64,000 nt of DNA from JAFDVL01 sp963794955. GTDB taxonomy: Bacteria > Acidobacteriota > Blastocatellia > RBC074. This document shows, piece after piece, positions 54,948 through 63,852 of the stretch. The notes beneath the pieces were generated by a model that was given only the letters and a program-made list of their open reading frames with translations, was not told the origin of the DNA and did not search any database. The number at the start of each line of letters is the position of its first letter. Position 1 is the stretch's first letter. Position numbers and translations under genes: made by a program. Where the stretch lies: positions 62,001 to 126,000 of the forward strand of contig CAWCGF010000046.1 of NCBI GenBank assembly GCA_963794955.1. Reading direction: 5' to 3'.

Positions 54948-56363
54948 ATGAACGAAGCAACTCTCACAATTTGGTCCGAAGGACAATCACAGCAGCTTCC
55001 CTTGTCCGGCACCCGTTTGACAATTGGACGTGGTGAACAGGCAGATTTATGCTTGGGTGATCCGGGGCTGTCGCGCATTCACGCCAGCATCAATCGGGAT
55101 AGTCAGCGCGTGTGGGTGTTGGACGAAGGTTCCACGAATGGCACGTTTGTGAATGGGCAACGCGTGACCGCAAGCGGAAGGCCGCTGCAAGATGGGGATC
55201 AAATCAGCCTTGGTGATACAACGAAAATCAAAGTCAGCTTGGGGATTCAACAAACCGCCAGAGCTACGGCTAACAATCAAGCCGCAGCCTCGCCAACAGC
55301 ACAAGCGACTTCCGGTCTGCCAGTGGTGCCGCTCACGATAGCGGCGGTGGTGGTGATCGGTATCCTGGCCACGGTTGCCGTTGGTGCGTGGTACCTGCGC
55401 AAAAACAAAACTGGCAATGGCACAGAGGTAGCCCAAAAGTTTACACCGACACCGACGCTGCCGCCCACCGCACCGCCCACGTCGGAAAGCTCTTCTGCTG
55501 CTGCCACAGAAAAAGTCGCCATTGAAGAAACGGCGGATTCCGCTATCTCCGGTTTGGTCATTACGACGGTGAAGGCTTCGGAAGTTACTGCCACATCCAG
55601 CGGCAGCAAGCTGTACAAGCAAATGACGGAAGAAGAGAAGGTGAACTTCATCAACAAGAAGGCGCAGGACGTCGCATTGATGGTGGGCAATCGTCCGCAG
55701 GTGTTTCCTGACGAGGCGATCACGATCATTAAATATTGGCTGGATGCGTATGTGCGACGCATCGGCACGGGCAATACGAAGCTCTGGGCGGAAGATTTGC
55801 ATTTTATGTTCAAGCGCGCACGAACCACTTTCACCCCGACGATTATTCGCGCTTTTAAGGCCAATGGCGCTCCGCCTGTAGTAGGCGTGTACTTGCCGGT
55901 GATTGAAACTGAATATCGCAACATTACCACTGAAAACTTCGCGGGCGCGGCGGGGTTGTTTCAATTCATTGGCCCGACGGCACGCGGCTATGGCGTTGAT
56001 CCATCGGAGCGTACGAATATTGAGAAGATGGCTCCGGCAGCGGCGCGCTATATCAATGACCGCTTGGCGGAATTTGGCGCGGATGCGGTGGGCGTCGGCT
56101 TATCTATTGCGGGCTACAATCGCAGCCCTGATTCTGTGCGCCGCGATTTGCATGATGTGATTGACAGCCAAAATAAAGACCGCGATTTTTGGATTCTAGT
56201 GAAAAACAAATCCAAACTGGATGCGTGGTTTCAGAAGGAAAACATCAATTACGTGCCGCGCTTTTTTGCGGCGGCGATCATTGGCGAAAATCCCTGGGCG
56301 TTCGGTTTGAAGATGCGCCAGCTTTCGACTTATACCGAGCCAGATACGAGCAGCGATGAATAG
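54948..56363 (+). CDS. FHA - transmembrane - lytic transglycosylase (paralogue 2, catalytic)
   Basis: 471 residues. FHA domain at about 5-98 (TIGRGEQADLCL, LSRIHASI, GSTNGTFVNG), one membrane segment (about 126-150), a Pro/Thr linker, and a C-terminal MltD-like transglycosylase domain. The catalytic loop reads LPVIETEYRN, with Glu320 aligned to the Glu of the MltD VVESAF motif, followed by AGAAGLFQFIGPTARGYGV and IAGYNRSPDSV. It would cut glycan strands outside the membrane under control of a phospho-signal inside; the coupling is inferred. It is the only one of the three paralogues with an acidic Glu at the active position. Confidence 0.8.
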   Translation: MNEATLTIWSEGQSQQLPLSGTRLTIGRGEQADLCLGDPGLSRIHASINRDSQRVWVLDEGSTNGTFVNGQRVTASGRPLQDGDQISLGDTTKIKVSLGIQQTARATANNQAAASPTAQATSGLPVVPLTIAAVVVIGILATVAVGAWYLRKNKTGNGTEVAQKFTPTPTLPPTAPPTSESSSAAATEKVAIEETADSAISGLVITTVKASEVTATSSGSKLYKQMTEEEKVNFINKKAQDVALMVGNRPQVFPDEAITIIKYWLDAYVRRIGTGNTKLWAEDLHFMFKRARTTFTPTIIRAFKANGAPPVVGVYLPVIETEYRNITTENFAGAAGLFQFIGPTARGYGVDPSERTNIEKMAPAAARYINDRLAEFGADAVGVGLSIAGYNRSPDSVRRDLHDVIDSQNKDRDFWILVKNKSKLDAWFQKENINYVPRFFAAAIIGENPWAFGLKMRQLSTYTEPDTSSDE

Positions 56364-56364
56364 A

Positions 56365-56466
56365 AGAAAGGGAGAAGGGGAGATGGGGAGATAGGGCGAT
56401 TATAAGAACACTTGATATACGCGAAGCCGTCTCCCCATCTCTCCTTCTCCCTGTCTCCCGCTTTCT
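56365..56466. repeat. Inverted repeat of GGGGAGAT-type units
   Basis: The left arm from 56365 (AGAAAGGGAGAAGGGGAGAT...) faces a right arm of CTCCCCATC-type units ending CTTTCT at 56466. Pairing is extensive with small gaps. It lies between FHA paralogues 2 and 3. Confidence 0.65.
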
Positions 56467-56475
56467 GAGAGCGAT

Positions 56476-57654
56476 ATGCCATCCGAACTTACCCTATTTT
56501 TCAGCGACGAAACTGGCTACGAGCATGAGATTGCCGTGCAGACCAATCCGTTCACGATTGGGCGGCAGGAAGGAAATGAGTTGGTGATTCCTGACTCCAG
56601 CCTTTCGCGTCGGCATGCGCTGATTACCTTTTTCAATGGCATCGCGCAAATCACCGATTGTGGCTCGCAAAACGGCACGTTCCTCAACGGTCAGCCAATT
56701 GGCGGCAATGCTACGCTGAGAAATGGAGATGTCGTGACGGTCGGACATCATTGCAAACTCCGCGTCCGTTTGGCGGAGAGCCAGGCTATGCCTCCTGCGC
56801 TGAGCAAACCAACCATCGCGCCCAAGCCTGCCGCTGCTTCGCCTGTCACGCCTGCTCCCGTGCCGAGTTCCAGTTCGCCGCAACTGACGCCGCTGATGAT
56901 GGCCCTGATTGCGACCGGCGCAATTGTCGTGATTGCGGTTGTTTTGATTGCGGTCGTGGCGCTCAGAAAGCCGAAGCAGTCAGTGGATCAGGGCGACATC
57001 GTCTTTACGCAAAGCCCTGCTACGCCCACACCAACCGAAGGCACTGTTACCACAACTTCGACAACTACCACAGCCACCAGTGACCAGTTCGAGAAGAGTT
57101 TAGTGCAGGCGATTCGCAGCATCAGCAATGATCAGAACTATCCGTTCACGCCTGCTGTGCAAGCGGAACTCAAACGCAAAGCCGAACAATATGCGACGCC
57201 CACACTGGCCAACACGCTACGCGCTATCGCCTCGCGCGGCACTGAGACCGCCAATGAAATCAAGAGTCAGGGACTCAAACCCGCGCTGCTCATTTACCTT
57301 GCCTTAGCGGATACGAATGGCGGGCAAACGGGCGATCCGCTCGCAGTGGCACGACAAGCGGTGCCCGAAGTGCAGTTTTTGCGCGGGCATTTTGGTGGCA
57401 ACTTTGCTGATCCCTCCTTGCTGATCGTCGCGGCGCATAAAATTCCCGGTGGCAGTAAGAAGTCGCATCCACTGTTGGAGCCGATGCGGCGGTTGGTGCG
57501 CAATCCACAAACCGACCGCAATGTTTGGTTCCTGCGCGAAAAAGGGGCGCTGAGTGATACGGCCTACGAATTCGTACTGCGCTTTTTGGCGTATGGCGCG
57601 ATTGCCCAAAACCCGCGCCAGTTTTCGCTTGACGCGCCGGCGTTGGTTTTCTGA
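56476..57654 (+). CDS. FHA - transmembrane - degenerate transglycosylase-like protein (paralogue 3)
   Basis: 392 residues. FHA domain at about 5-98 (TIGRQEGNELVI, LSRRHALI, GSQNGTFLNG), membrane segment at about 140-163 and a Thr-rich linker. The C-terminal domain follows the paralogue pattern, but the active-site loop reads YLALADTNGG: the Glu position is Asp279 and the following Tyr is lost. The end (FLAYGAIAQNPRQFSLDA) still parallels the other two. Probably a non-catalytic binding module. Confidence 0.7.
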   Translation: MPSELTLFFSDETGYEHEIAVQTNPFTIGRQEGNELVIPDSSLSRRHALITFFNGIAQITDCGSQNGTFLNGQPIGGNATLRNGDVVTVGHHCKLRVRLAESQAMPPALSKPTIAPKPAAASPVTPAPVPSSSSPQLTPLMMALIATGAIVVIAVVLIAVVALRKPKQSVDQGDIVFTQSPATPTPTEGTVTTTSTTTTATSDQFEKSLVQAIRSISNDQNYPFTPAVQAELKRKAEQYATPTLANTLRAIASRGTETANEIKSQGLKPALLIYLALADTNGGQTGDPLAVARQAVPEVQFLRGHFGGNFADPSLLIVAAHKIPGGSKKSHPLLEPMRRLVRNPQTDRNVWFLREKGALSDTAYEFVLRFLAYGAIAQNPRQFSLDAPALVF

Positions 57655-57725
57655 CAAGGGGATCAGGAACGACGTAAGGGACGCGCTGTGGGTGATCAAA
57701 AGCTGCAGCGAAGCAGCCGCAAACC

Positions 57726-58865
57726 TCACTTCGTAGAAAATTTGAAAATGGTGGTGGAGCGATAGGTCGCGCCTTTTTTCAGCACAGTCGAAGGAAATTG
57801 CGGTTTGTTGGGAGAATCGGGAAAATGCTGCGTCTCCAAACACAATCCGGCGTAGCGCGTGTAGGCCTGTCCGCCTTTGCCTTTGATGCTGCCATCGAAG
57901 CCGTTGCTGGTGTAAAAGACGACACCCGGTTCGGTCGTGAAAGTTTCCATGACGCGTCCGGTCGTTGGTTCGTACACTTTGGCGGCGAGTCCCAAGACGC
58001 CCGCTTTGTGATTTAGCACAAAGCTGTGGTCGTAGCCTCGGCCTAGCGTGATCTGCTCATCCGGCGCGTTAATGCGCGCGCCAATCGCCATCATCTGGTG
58101 GAAATCGAAAGGCGTGCCTTTGACCGAACGCATCTCGCCCGTCGGAATCAGTTTGTCACCTGCGACTAGAACGCGATCCGCGTTGATCGTCAGTTCGTGC
58201 TGTCGCACGTCGCCTGCACCTGCCAGATTGAAATAGGAATGATTGGTCAGGTTGACTATCGTATCCTTGTCGCTGGTCGCGCGATATTCGATCTTCAGTG
58301 CGTTGTCGTTTGTCAGCGTGTAAATGACTGCGACTGACAGATTACCGGGATAACCTTCTTCGCCGTCTTTGCTGAGGTAATTCAACTCGAGCGCCGCGCC
58401 GTCCTTGCTCGTCACGGGCTTGGCCTGCCAGACCATTTTGTCAAAACCTTTGCGCCCGCCGTGAATGTGGTTGCCGCCGCTGTTGGGTGTGAGTTGGTAT
58501 TCGACTCCGTTCAGCGTGAACTTCGCATTGGCGATGCGATTGGCGAAGCGGCCTGCAAGCGCGCCGAACATCGGATTGCGCTTCACGTATTCGGCGAGCG
58601 TGTCATAACCCAGAACGACATCGCCTAATTGCCCTTTGCGATCCGGCACTTTGAGCGAAACAACAATGCCGCCGTAATTCGTGATGCGCGCTTCTGCGCC
58701 CTGGCGATTGGTCAGCGTGTACAGATCAACGGGCGTGCCCTCCGGCAATTGCCCGAACGACTCTTGTTTGACGCCCGCTTTGCCAATAGGTTTGTTTTGA
58801 AAACCGAGGCAAAGCGATACTCCAAGGACTAACACGATCAACAACGATTTGCTGTATATCTTCAT
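57726..58865 (-). CDS. galM: Exported aldose 1-epimerase (mutarotase)
   Basis: 379 residues with a signal peptide (SKSLLIVLVLGVSLCLGFQ). GalM family: GRFANRIANAKFTLNG, the NHSYFNLAG motif with a catalytic-region His, GRGYDHSFVLN and TTEPGVVFYTSNGF, where the catalytic Glu lies before PGVVFYT. It interconverts alpha and beta anomers of hexoses. Export suggests it works on sugars before uptake. It lies downstream of the Gfo/Idh/MocA gene, with convergent neighbours on its other side. Confidence 0.9.
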   Translation of the reverse strand: MKIYSKSLLIVLVLGVSLCLGFQNKPIGKAGVKQESFGQLPEGTPVDLYTLTNRQGAEARITNYGGIVVSLKVPDRKGQLGDVVLGYDTLAEYVKRNPMFGALAGRFANRIANAKFTLNGVEYQLTPNSGGNHIHGGRKGFDKMVWQAKPVTSKDGAALELNYLSKDGEEGYPGNLSVAVIYTLTNDNALKIEYRATSDKDTIVNLTNHSYFNLAGAGDVRQHELTINADRVLVAGDKLIPTGEMRSVKGTPFDFHQMMAIGARINAPDEQITLGRGYDHSFVLNHKAGVLGLAAKVYEPTTGRVMETFTTEPGVVFYTSNGFDGSIKGKGGQAYTRYAGLCLETQHFPDSPNKPQFPSTVLKKGATYRSTTIFKFSTK

Positions 58866-58880
58866 GGTCTCTCCATTACT

Positions 58881-59985
58881 TTATTTCAGCGGCAAGTTGA
58901 CAGGCTTACCGCTCGCCGCCGAGCGTTTGGCCGCTTCGACAATTTGCATCACATTGACATTGAAATCACCCGCAACCACGCCTTCGACCGGCTTGTTGTT
59001 GCGGATGCAATCTACGAAATAGCGAATGGGTTCAGCGCGCGCGCCTTCCAGCGTACCCAATTCCAACGGCTTCTTTTCGGTGCCGATTACCAGTTCCAGG
59101 GTCTTCGGATATTTCATCGCCACGCTGCCTTTGTTGCCGAACACCTCTACGTCATAAAACGAACGCGGCAAATCCCACGAGCCTTCCGTGATCGCCACTT
59201 TGTTTTCGCCATACGACATCAGCACTGTCGCGTTCGTGTTTGATGGATACGTTTCCGGGCGCGTATGCGTCGTGATCGCGTAGACCGTTTTTGGCAAGCC
59301 CAAATACCACAACGCCCATTTCGCGCCATAACAAGTAAAGTCAATCAATGCCCCGCCGCCACGCGATTCGTCCTTCAACCATTTCAGGAAATACTTTTGC
59401 TTGATGCTGCCCGGCTCAAAATTGCCGGGCCCGCCGTGTCCAATCACTGAGCGCACGCGCCAGACTTTGCCAATGTCGCCGCGCATCGCGGTATCGTGCG
59501 CCGTGTAATTTTCCGGCCACCAAGCCATTTGATAATTCACCATCAACTGAATCCCGGCCTGTTTGGCGATGGCCTGCATCTGCCGCGCTTCGTCGTAGGT
59601 CGCCGACATCGGCTTTTCAAACATCACGTGAATCTTGCGCGCCGCACAGGCTTTCGTGACTTCCAGATGCCGATCATTTTCGACAAACGACCAGACCACT
59701 TCCGGCTTCTTTTCGTCCAGCATCTTGCGCGTAGTTGTCATACACCGGCACGCCCGGCATCAGCGTTTTGATGTAATCGCGCAATTCCTGATTGTCGTCC
59801 GAGATGCCCACGATTTCGATCAAGTCCCCACTCTGATGCATCTGATTCAGCTTCGTCACAAAGCCCCAGCAATGCGAATGGACTAAACCGACGATAGCGA
59901 TTTTGGTGCGTTGGGGTTGGGCGTGGGTGATGGAGGTGAAGGTGATGAGCAGAAGAGCGATGATGAAGAAATTGATTCGTTGCAT
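58881..59985 (-). pseudogene. Exported Gfo/Idh/MocA-family oxidoreductase, one-base frameshift
   Basis: The first frame (59985-59674) gives a signal peptide (NFFIIALLLITFTSITHAQ) and the nucleotide fold start KIAIVGLVHSHCWGFV; the second (from about 59729 to 58881) continues RKMLDEKKPEVVWSFVEN, then EKPMSATYDEARQM with the family EKP motif and the C-terminal beta domain. Dropping base 59730 joins them (VYDNY then RKMLDEKK). The GxGxxG loop is modified (GLVHSH). Related enzymes act on sugars with bound NAD(P). It precedes galM by 16 bases, so the two likely form a sugar-processing operon. Confidence 0.8.
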
Positions 59986-60135
59986 AGTGTAGAGTGTCCT
60001 TTATAGTGATTAGAATCCCGCGAAGTGTAGCTTGGTGCTTGGAAATTTGGAAGCGTGCTGCACCTGCTCATTGGAGCGATTTCTTTTTGTCGGGCAGAAC
60101 CTGTTATACAATCTTTCAGTAAGGAATTGAAAACC

Positions 60136-60357
60136 ATGAGCATAACTGTCGAAGCTATTTATGAAGCAGGCGTTTTCAAGCCACTCTTGCCGTTATCACA
60201 TCTCAAGGAACACGAACGCGTTCGCTTAACGTTGGAAATCGAAAGCTCAGAGGAAGACGCCTTGATAATAATCGAGCGGCAGCGCCACGAGCGTATCCAG
60301 ATTGAACCGCATCTCGCCAGCAAAATCGGCGACGGCCATGAGTTCGATCTGCTATGA
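60136..60357 (+). CDS. AF2212-like antitoxin (DUF104), no toxin partner
   Basis: 73 residues from ATG 60136, with AAGG nine bases upstream. The VEAIYEAGVFKPLLPLSHLKEHERVRLTLE pattern is typical of AF2212-type antitoxins. These normally precede a PIN-domain toxin; none follows. The next gene downstream is the NYN gene of an AT-richer island, 225 bases away, in a gap where I see no recognisable toxin fragment. Confidence 0.75.
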   Translation: MSITVEAIYEAGVFKPLLPLSHLKEHERVRLTLEIESSEEDALIIIERQRHERIQIEPHLASKIGDGHEFDLL

Positions 60358-60582
60358 ACTGAGTCCCTCCTTTGAATTAAATAGTTTAGTTTTTAGAACT
60401 TTGGTGGCCATCCCCTTGTTCTTTTTGAATATCTAAAGTATTATTTTCACGGTGCGATTGCCACATCGATTTCTGGCCCTTCAGCCGTAAAAGATGATTA
60501 TGTCGTACTTCTTCGCAATATTGCCCCGCCTTTTAAGAAAATCGCTTAAGAAGAGCGATTCCTCAACAGCTCGTAACAGGGT

Positions 60583-61291
60583 ATGAAATTTGCTGTTTTT
60601 ATTGATTACGATAATCTCGGAATACACAAAAAATCGGGAATACTCGATATTATCACAAAGGTTTTGATCCAACTTCCTATAGATTTACCTGTGGCGCGGG
60701 GTACGTGTGACGTTCGTATCTATGGCGGATGGTATGAGGGTGATATTTTGAGCCATCTCGCGCAAGAAGTTACGGTTGCAATCCAAAAGGATTTCCCCAC
60801 TATTATCCGTTTACCCAAAGATGATCATAATGTTGCACTCAGGACGAATGCTGAATTGGCAGTGGCATTATTAGAAGAGCCTGCACACCACCTTTTCAAT
60901 ACATATCGAAGAAAAGGAAAGCCTAATAATATCCGAGTGCAATTGCCACAATCAGTAGGATGTTCGGATGCTTCTTGTCCACTTACTTTTACCAAAAAAT
61001 TGCTCAAAACAGGGAAGTGTCCGATTTCCACTTGTATTTGTTCGGATGCAGACCTGGTCTATTCAACACGAGCAAAAGATTGTTGACACAATGCTTACCT
61101 GCGATTTGATTTACGCAGCGCGCTTGAGTTATGACCGTATTATTTTGATTAGCGGTGATGATGATTTTCTGCCGCCCCTTCGTACGGCTCTCCTTCGTGG
61201 AGCAACCGTATTTAGAATTCACCCTCAAGTCGGGAGCACTCGCGCATCTTTCTCTACGTTCGGTGCTCGGTATTTTGAAATGGAGTTCTGA
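60583..61291 (+). pseudogene. NYN-domain (PIN-like) nuclease protein with Cys-rich insert, one-base frameshift
   Basis: Two overlapping frames make one protein of about 235 residues. The first (60583-61086) opens FAVFIDYDNLGI with the NYN acidic pair and runs to a Cys-rich stretch (CSDASCP, KCPISTCICSD, a possible zinc site). The second continues QKIVDTMLTCDLIYAA and ILISGDDDFLPPL, supplying the remaining acidic residues. One extra base near 61050-61065 explains the shift. NYN domains are metal-dependent RNases. It ends two bases before the NACHT-like gene, so the two are coupled. AT-rich codon use unlike the rest of the window suggests transfer. Confidence 0.75.
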
Positions 61292-61293
61292 AT

Positions 61294-63577
61294 ATGCAAG
61301 TCAACGAGTTCAAATCAATTATTTCAACTTTTGCAGATCCGGGTAGTGAAATGCTCTTCGAGAAAGCTAAGATTGTATTTTCTGTAAATGGCGATCTCAT
61401 TGATGCGGCAATTTCAGCTAAGTCAGGTGATATATTTGTAGATGAAGGCAGCGGGCCGCAGCCTGCTACTAATTGGATATTAACTCGATTAGCTAAACTT
61501 ACACTGCTTGCTAATAGGCTACAAGAGAGCATTAGTAAGGTGGATTTCTTTGTGTCGCCTGGTGCAACTTTACTTCCATCTCTTGAAACTCGACCGATGG
61601 AAGATGTGATCCAGACGAATGATGCCTTAACCACAACGCTTGAGGCTTTAGGTGAAAGAAGTCCACTCGAAACTACAGTTCTCTATATTACAAGTGATGC
61701 TGGTGAAGGGAAAACTTCTCTTATAAACCAACTCACACGCGAACAGGCATCGCGGTTTATTCAGAATAAATCCGATTGGCTATTAGTTCCTATACCTCTT
61801 GGGGGGAGGCATTTCCTTCGATTCGACGACATTACTGTTGGAGCCCTTCAGAATCGTTATCGGTTTCCTTTTCTCTACTACAACTCTTTTCTCGCATTAG
61901 TAAAGATGGGAGTTTTAATTCCTGCTTTTGATGGGTTTGAGGAGATGTTTGTAGAAAACAATTCTGGCGAAGCTCTTTCAGCAATGGGGCTTTTAGTTGG
62001 TGCTCTTGATTCCAAGGGTGCAATCCTAGTAGCAGCACGGAAGGCGTATTTCGAATTTGAAAATCTCAAGACACAAGCGAAGCTATACGATACTATAAGG
62101 AGCTATGACGTCAGCTTTGGAAAGCTGGAACTTCAACGTTGGGGAAAAGATCAATTCATGGAATACTGTACAAACCGTAATGTCAGTGACGCTGAATCAA
62201 TTTACACCCGCGTCAGTGATCGCCTGAAGCCAAACCACTCCCTTTTAACTAGGCCAGTATTAGTTCGTCGGCTTGTGGATGTTGCAAGCAAAAGCTCTTC
62301 CTTGGAAGCATTTCTTGAACAACTACATGCGTCCGGCCCTGATTTTTTCTCTGTTTTTGTACATGGGATTATTGAAAGGGAAGCTAATGAAAAGTGGATT
62401 GATAGGCAAGGTGAGCTTGCTTCGTCTCTTCTTACCGTGAATGAACATTGCGAACTATTGTCACTTATTGCATTAGGAATGTGGGAATCCAATGTCAACT
62501 ATCTTAAGCGAGATCATTTAGAGTTCGTTGCAGACTATTTCTGTGAGACTAAGAGAAAAACCCCTTTTCAGATGCAACAAATACGGGAACGCATACGAGG
62601 CCATGCATTGCTGATCTCGTCGCCTAACGCTTCTCAAGCAGTTGAATTTGACCACGAGGAGTTTCGGTTGTTATTTTTAGGTGAAGGACTTGCTGAACAA
62701 CTTAGACCGTTAAATGACCGAGCAAAGGCTGAAGTTCTTACTACGTTGCGAAAAGGTGTAGTGCCTCGACAAGCTCAACATGCATTTATCCAGGCGATTA
62801 AACGAGATGCTAAGATTGATCGTCTTCAGGCCGCAAAATTTCTTCTCACTATTAGCTCGCTAGATGGGCAGGCTTCATATACTCAAGAGAATTGCAGTGC
62901 GTTAATTTTACGACTTTTAAGTAAAGTAGACGCCAAAGGTTTAGAGATCAGGGGTTTGGCTTTTGGCCCTGATGCTTTCCGAGATAGGACACTCTCGCAT
63001 TTGATTTTTAAGAACTGTTATTTTTCTGCTACCAGTTTGGATGTCTCAAAATTTTCCAACTGTATATTCGTAGATTGCAAGTTTGGCCAAATACGCCTTT
63101 ATACTTCCACAAGCTTTAATCAAACAGTTCTGGTGAACTGTTCAGTCGAGTCCCTCCGTCTTGTAGAAAGAGATATAGACCTATGGGATCCTAGTGAAAT
63201 CAACAGGCACTTACAAAATCTTGGGATACGATTTGGGGTAGAAGAGGAAACAATGAGTGCCAGTTCACCTATTACAAAAGAAGTAGACTCTGAATTACAA
63301 GATGTAGAGAAATTGATCAGGTACTTTATGCGCAGCACTCATATAGGTGAGAGCGGTCATGCTCATTAGGTTGGGCAACCGTGGTCAATTTTTTATAGAT
63401 GATTGCGTGCCAAAACTCTTAACTTATGGGGTTCTAGTAGAGATTGAGAATGTTGGAAGCAAAGGTCAACGTCGCTTTAAACTTGGGCTACCGCTTCAAC
63501 GGTTAAATTCTGCAGTTTCAAATGCAGAAGGATCATACGCACGTTTTCTTGAATTATGTAGCAGCCACGATGCTTAA
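61294..63577 (+). CDS. NACHT/STAND-type NTPase with pentapeptide-like region and C-terminal winged helix, one-base frameshift
   Basis: A first frame of 691 codons plus a 70-residue tail in the next frame. Residues 1-120: unknown N-terminal domain. Walker A is SDAGEGKTS (about 134-142), the NACHT-like Walker B is LIPAFDGFEEM (about 208-218), and a sensor-like LVAARK lies near 245. Helical repeats follow, then a short pentapeptide-like stretch (LIFKNCYF, FSNCIFVDCKF). The frame ends at 63369, but dropping base 63355 continues it as VMLIRLGNRGQFFIDDCVPKLL to 63577, resembling a winged helix. STAND NTPases of this build act as immune sensors in bacteria. It is coupled to the NYN gene. A defence role is inferred. 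Confidence 0.7.
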
Positions 63578-63783
63578 AATAAGTTTGAGCAATTAGCCGA
63601 AAAGGCAAAGCAGGCGCGAATGTCTTCAGCGGTTAGGTCGGGAAAATCGTCCAGAATTTCTTCTATGGTCATCCCGCCGCCGAGGTAATCAAAGACATCT
63701 GCGACGGCGATCCGCGTGCCGCGATTACATGGCTTGCCGCTGCGAATGCGGGGATCAATGCTGATGCGCTCTTTGTAATTCAT
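63574..63783 (-). CDS. DUF433 antitoxin, no toxin partner
   Basis: 69 residues: ERISIDPRIRSGKPCNRGTRIAVADVFDYLGGGMTIEEILDDFPDLTAEDIRACFAF is the DUF433 pattern, an HTH-type antitoxin usually followed by a DUF5615 PIN-like toxin. The last residues (SANCSNLF) depart from the family's usual basic end, and the stop overlaps the end of the converging NACHT gene by four bases. The toxin that should follow is missing, so the gene end may mark an insertion junction. Confidence 0.75.
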   Translation of the reverse strand: MNYKERISIDPRIRSGKPCNRGTRIAVADVFDYLGGGMTIEEILDDFPDLTAEDIRACFAFSANCSNLF

Positions 63784-63852
63784 AGTGGCAGTTTAGTCTT
63801 CGTATTGTCTGGCTGCAAGGCACTCGATTCAAGGGAGGTTTGGTGGTCTTAC

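Noticed and set aside
60380..60545. Open frame of about 50 codons (ends PPFKKIA) between the antitoxin and the NYN gene
   Set aside because: No start codon with a ribosome site and no resemblance to a PIN toxin; may be chance in AT-rich DNA.
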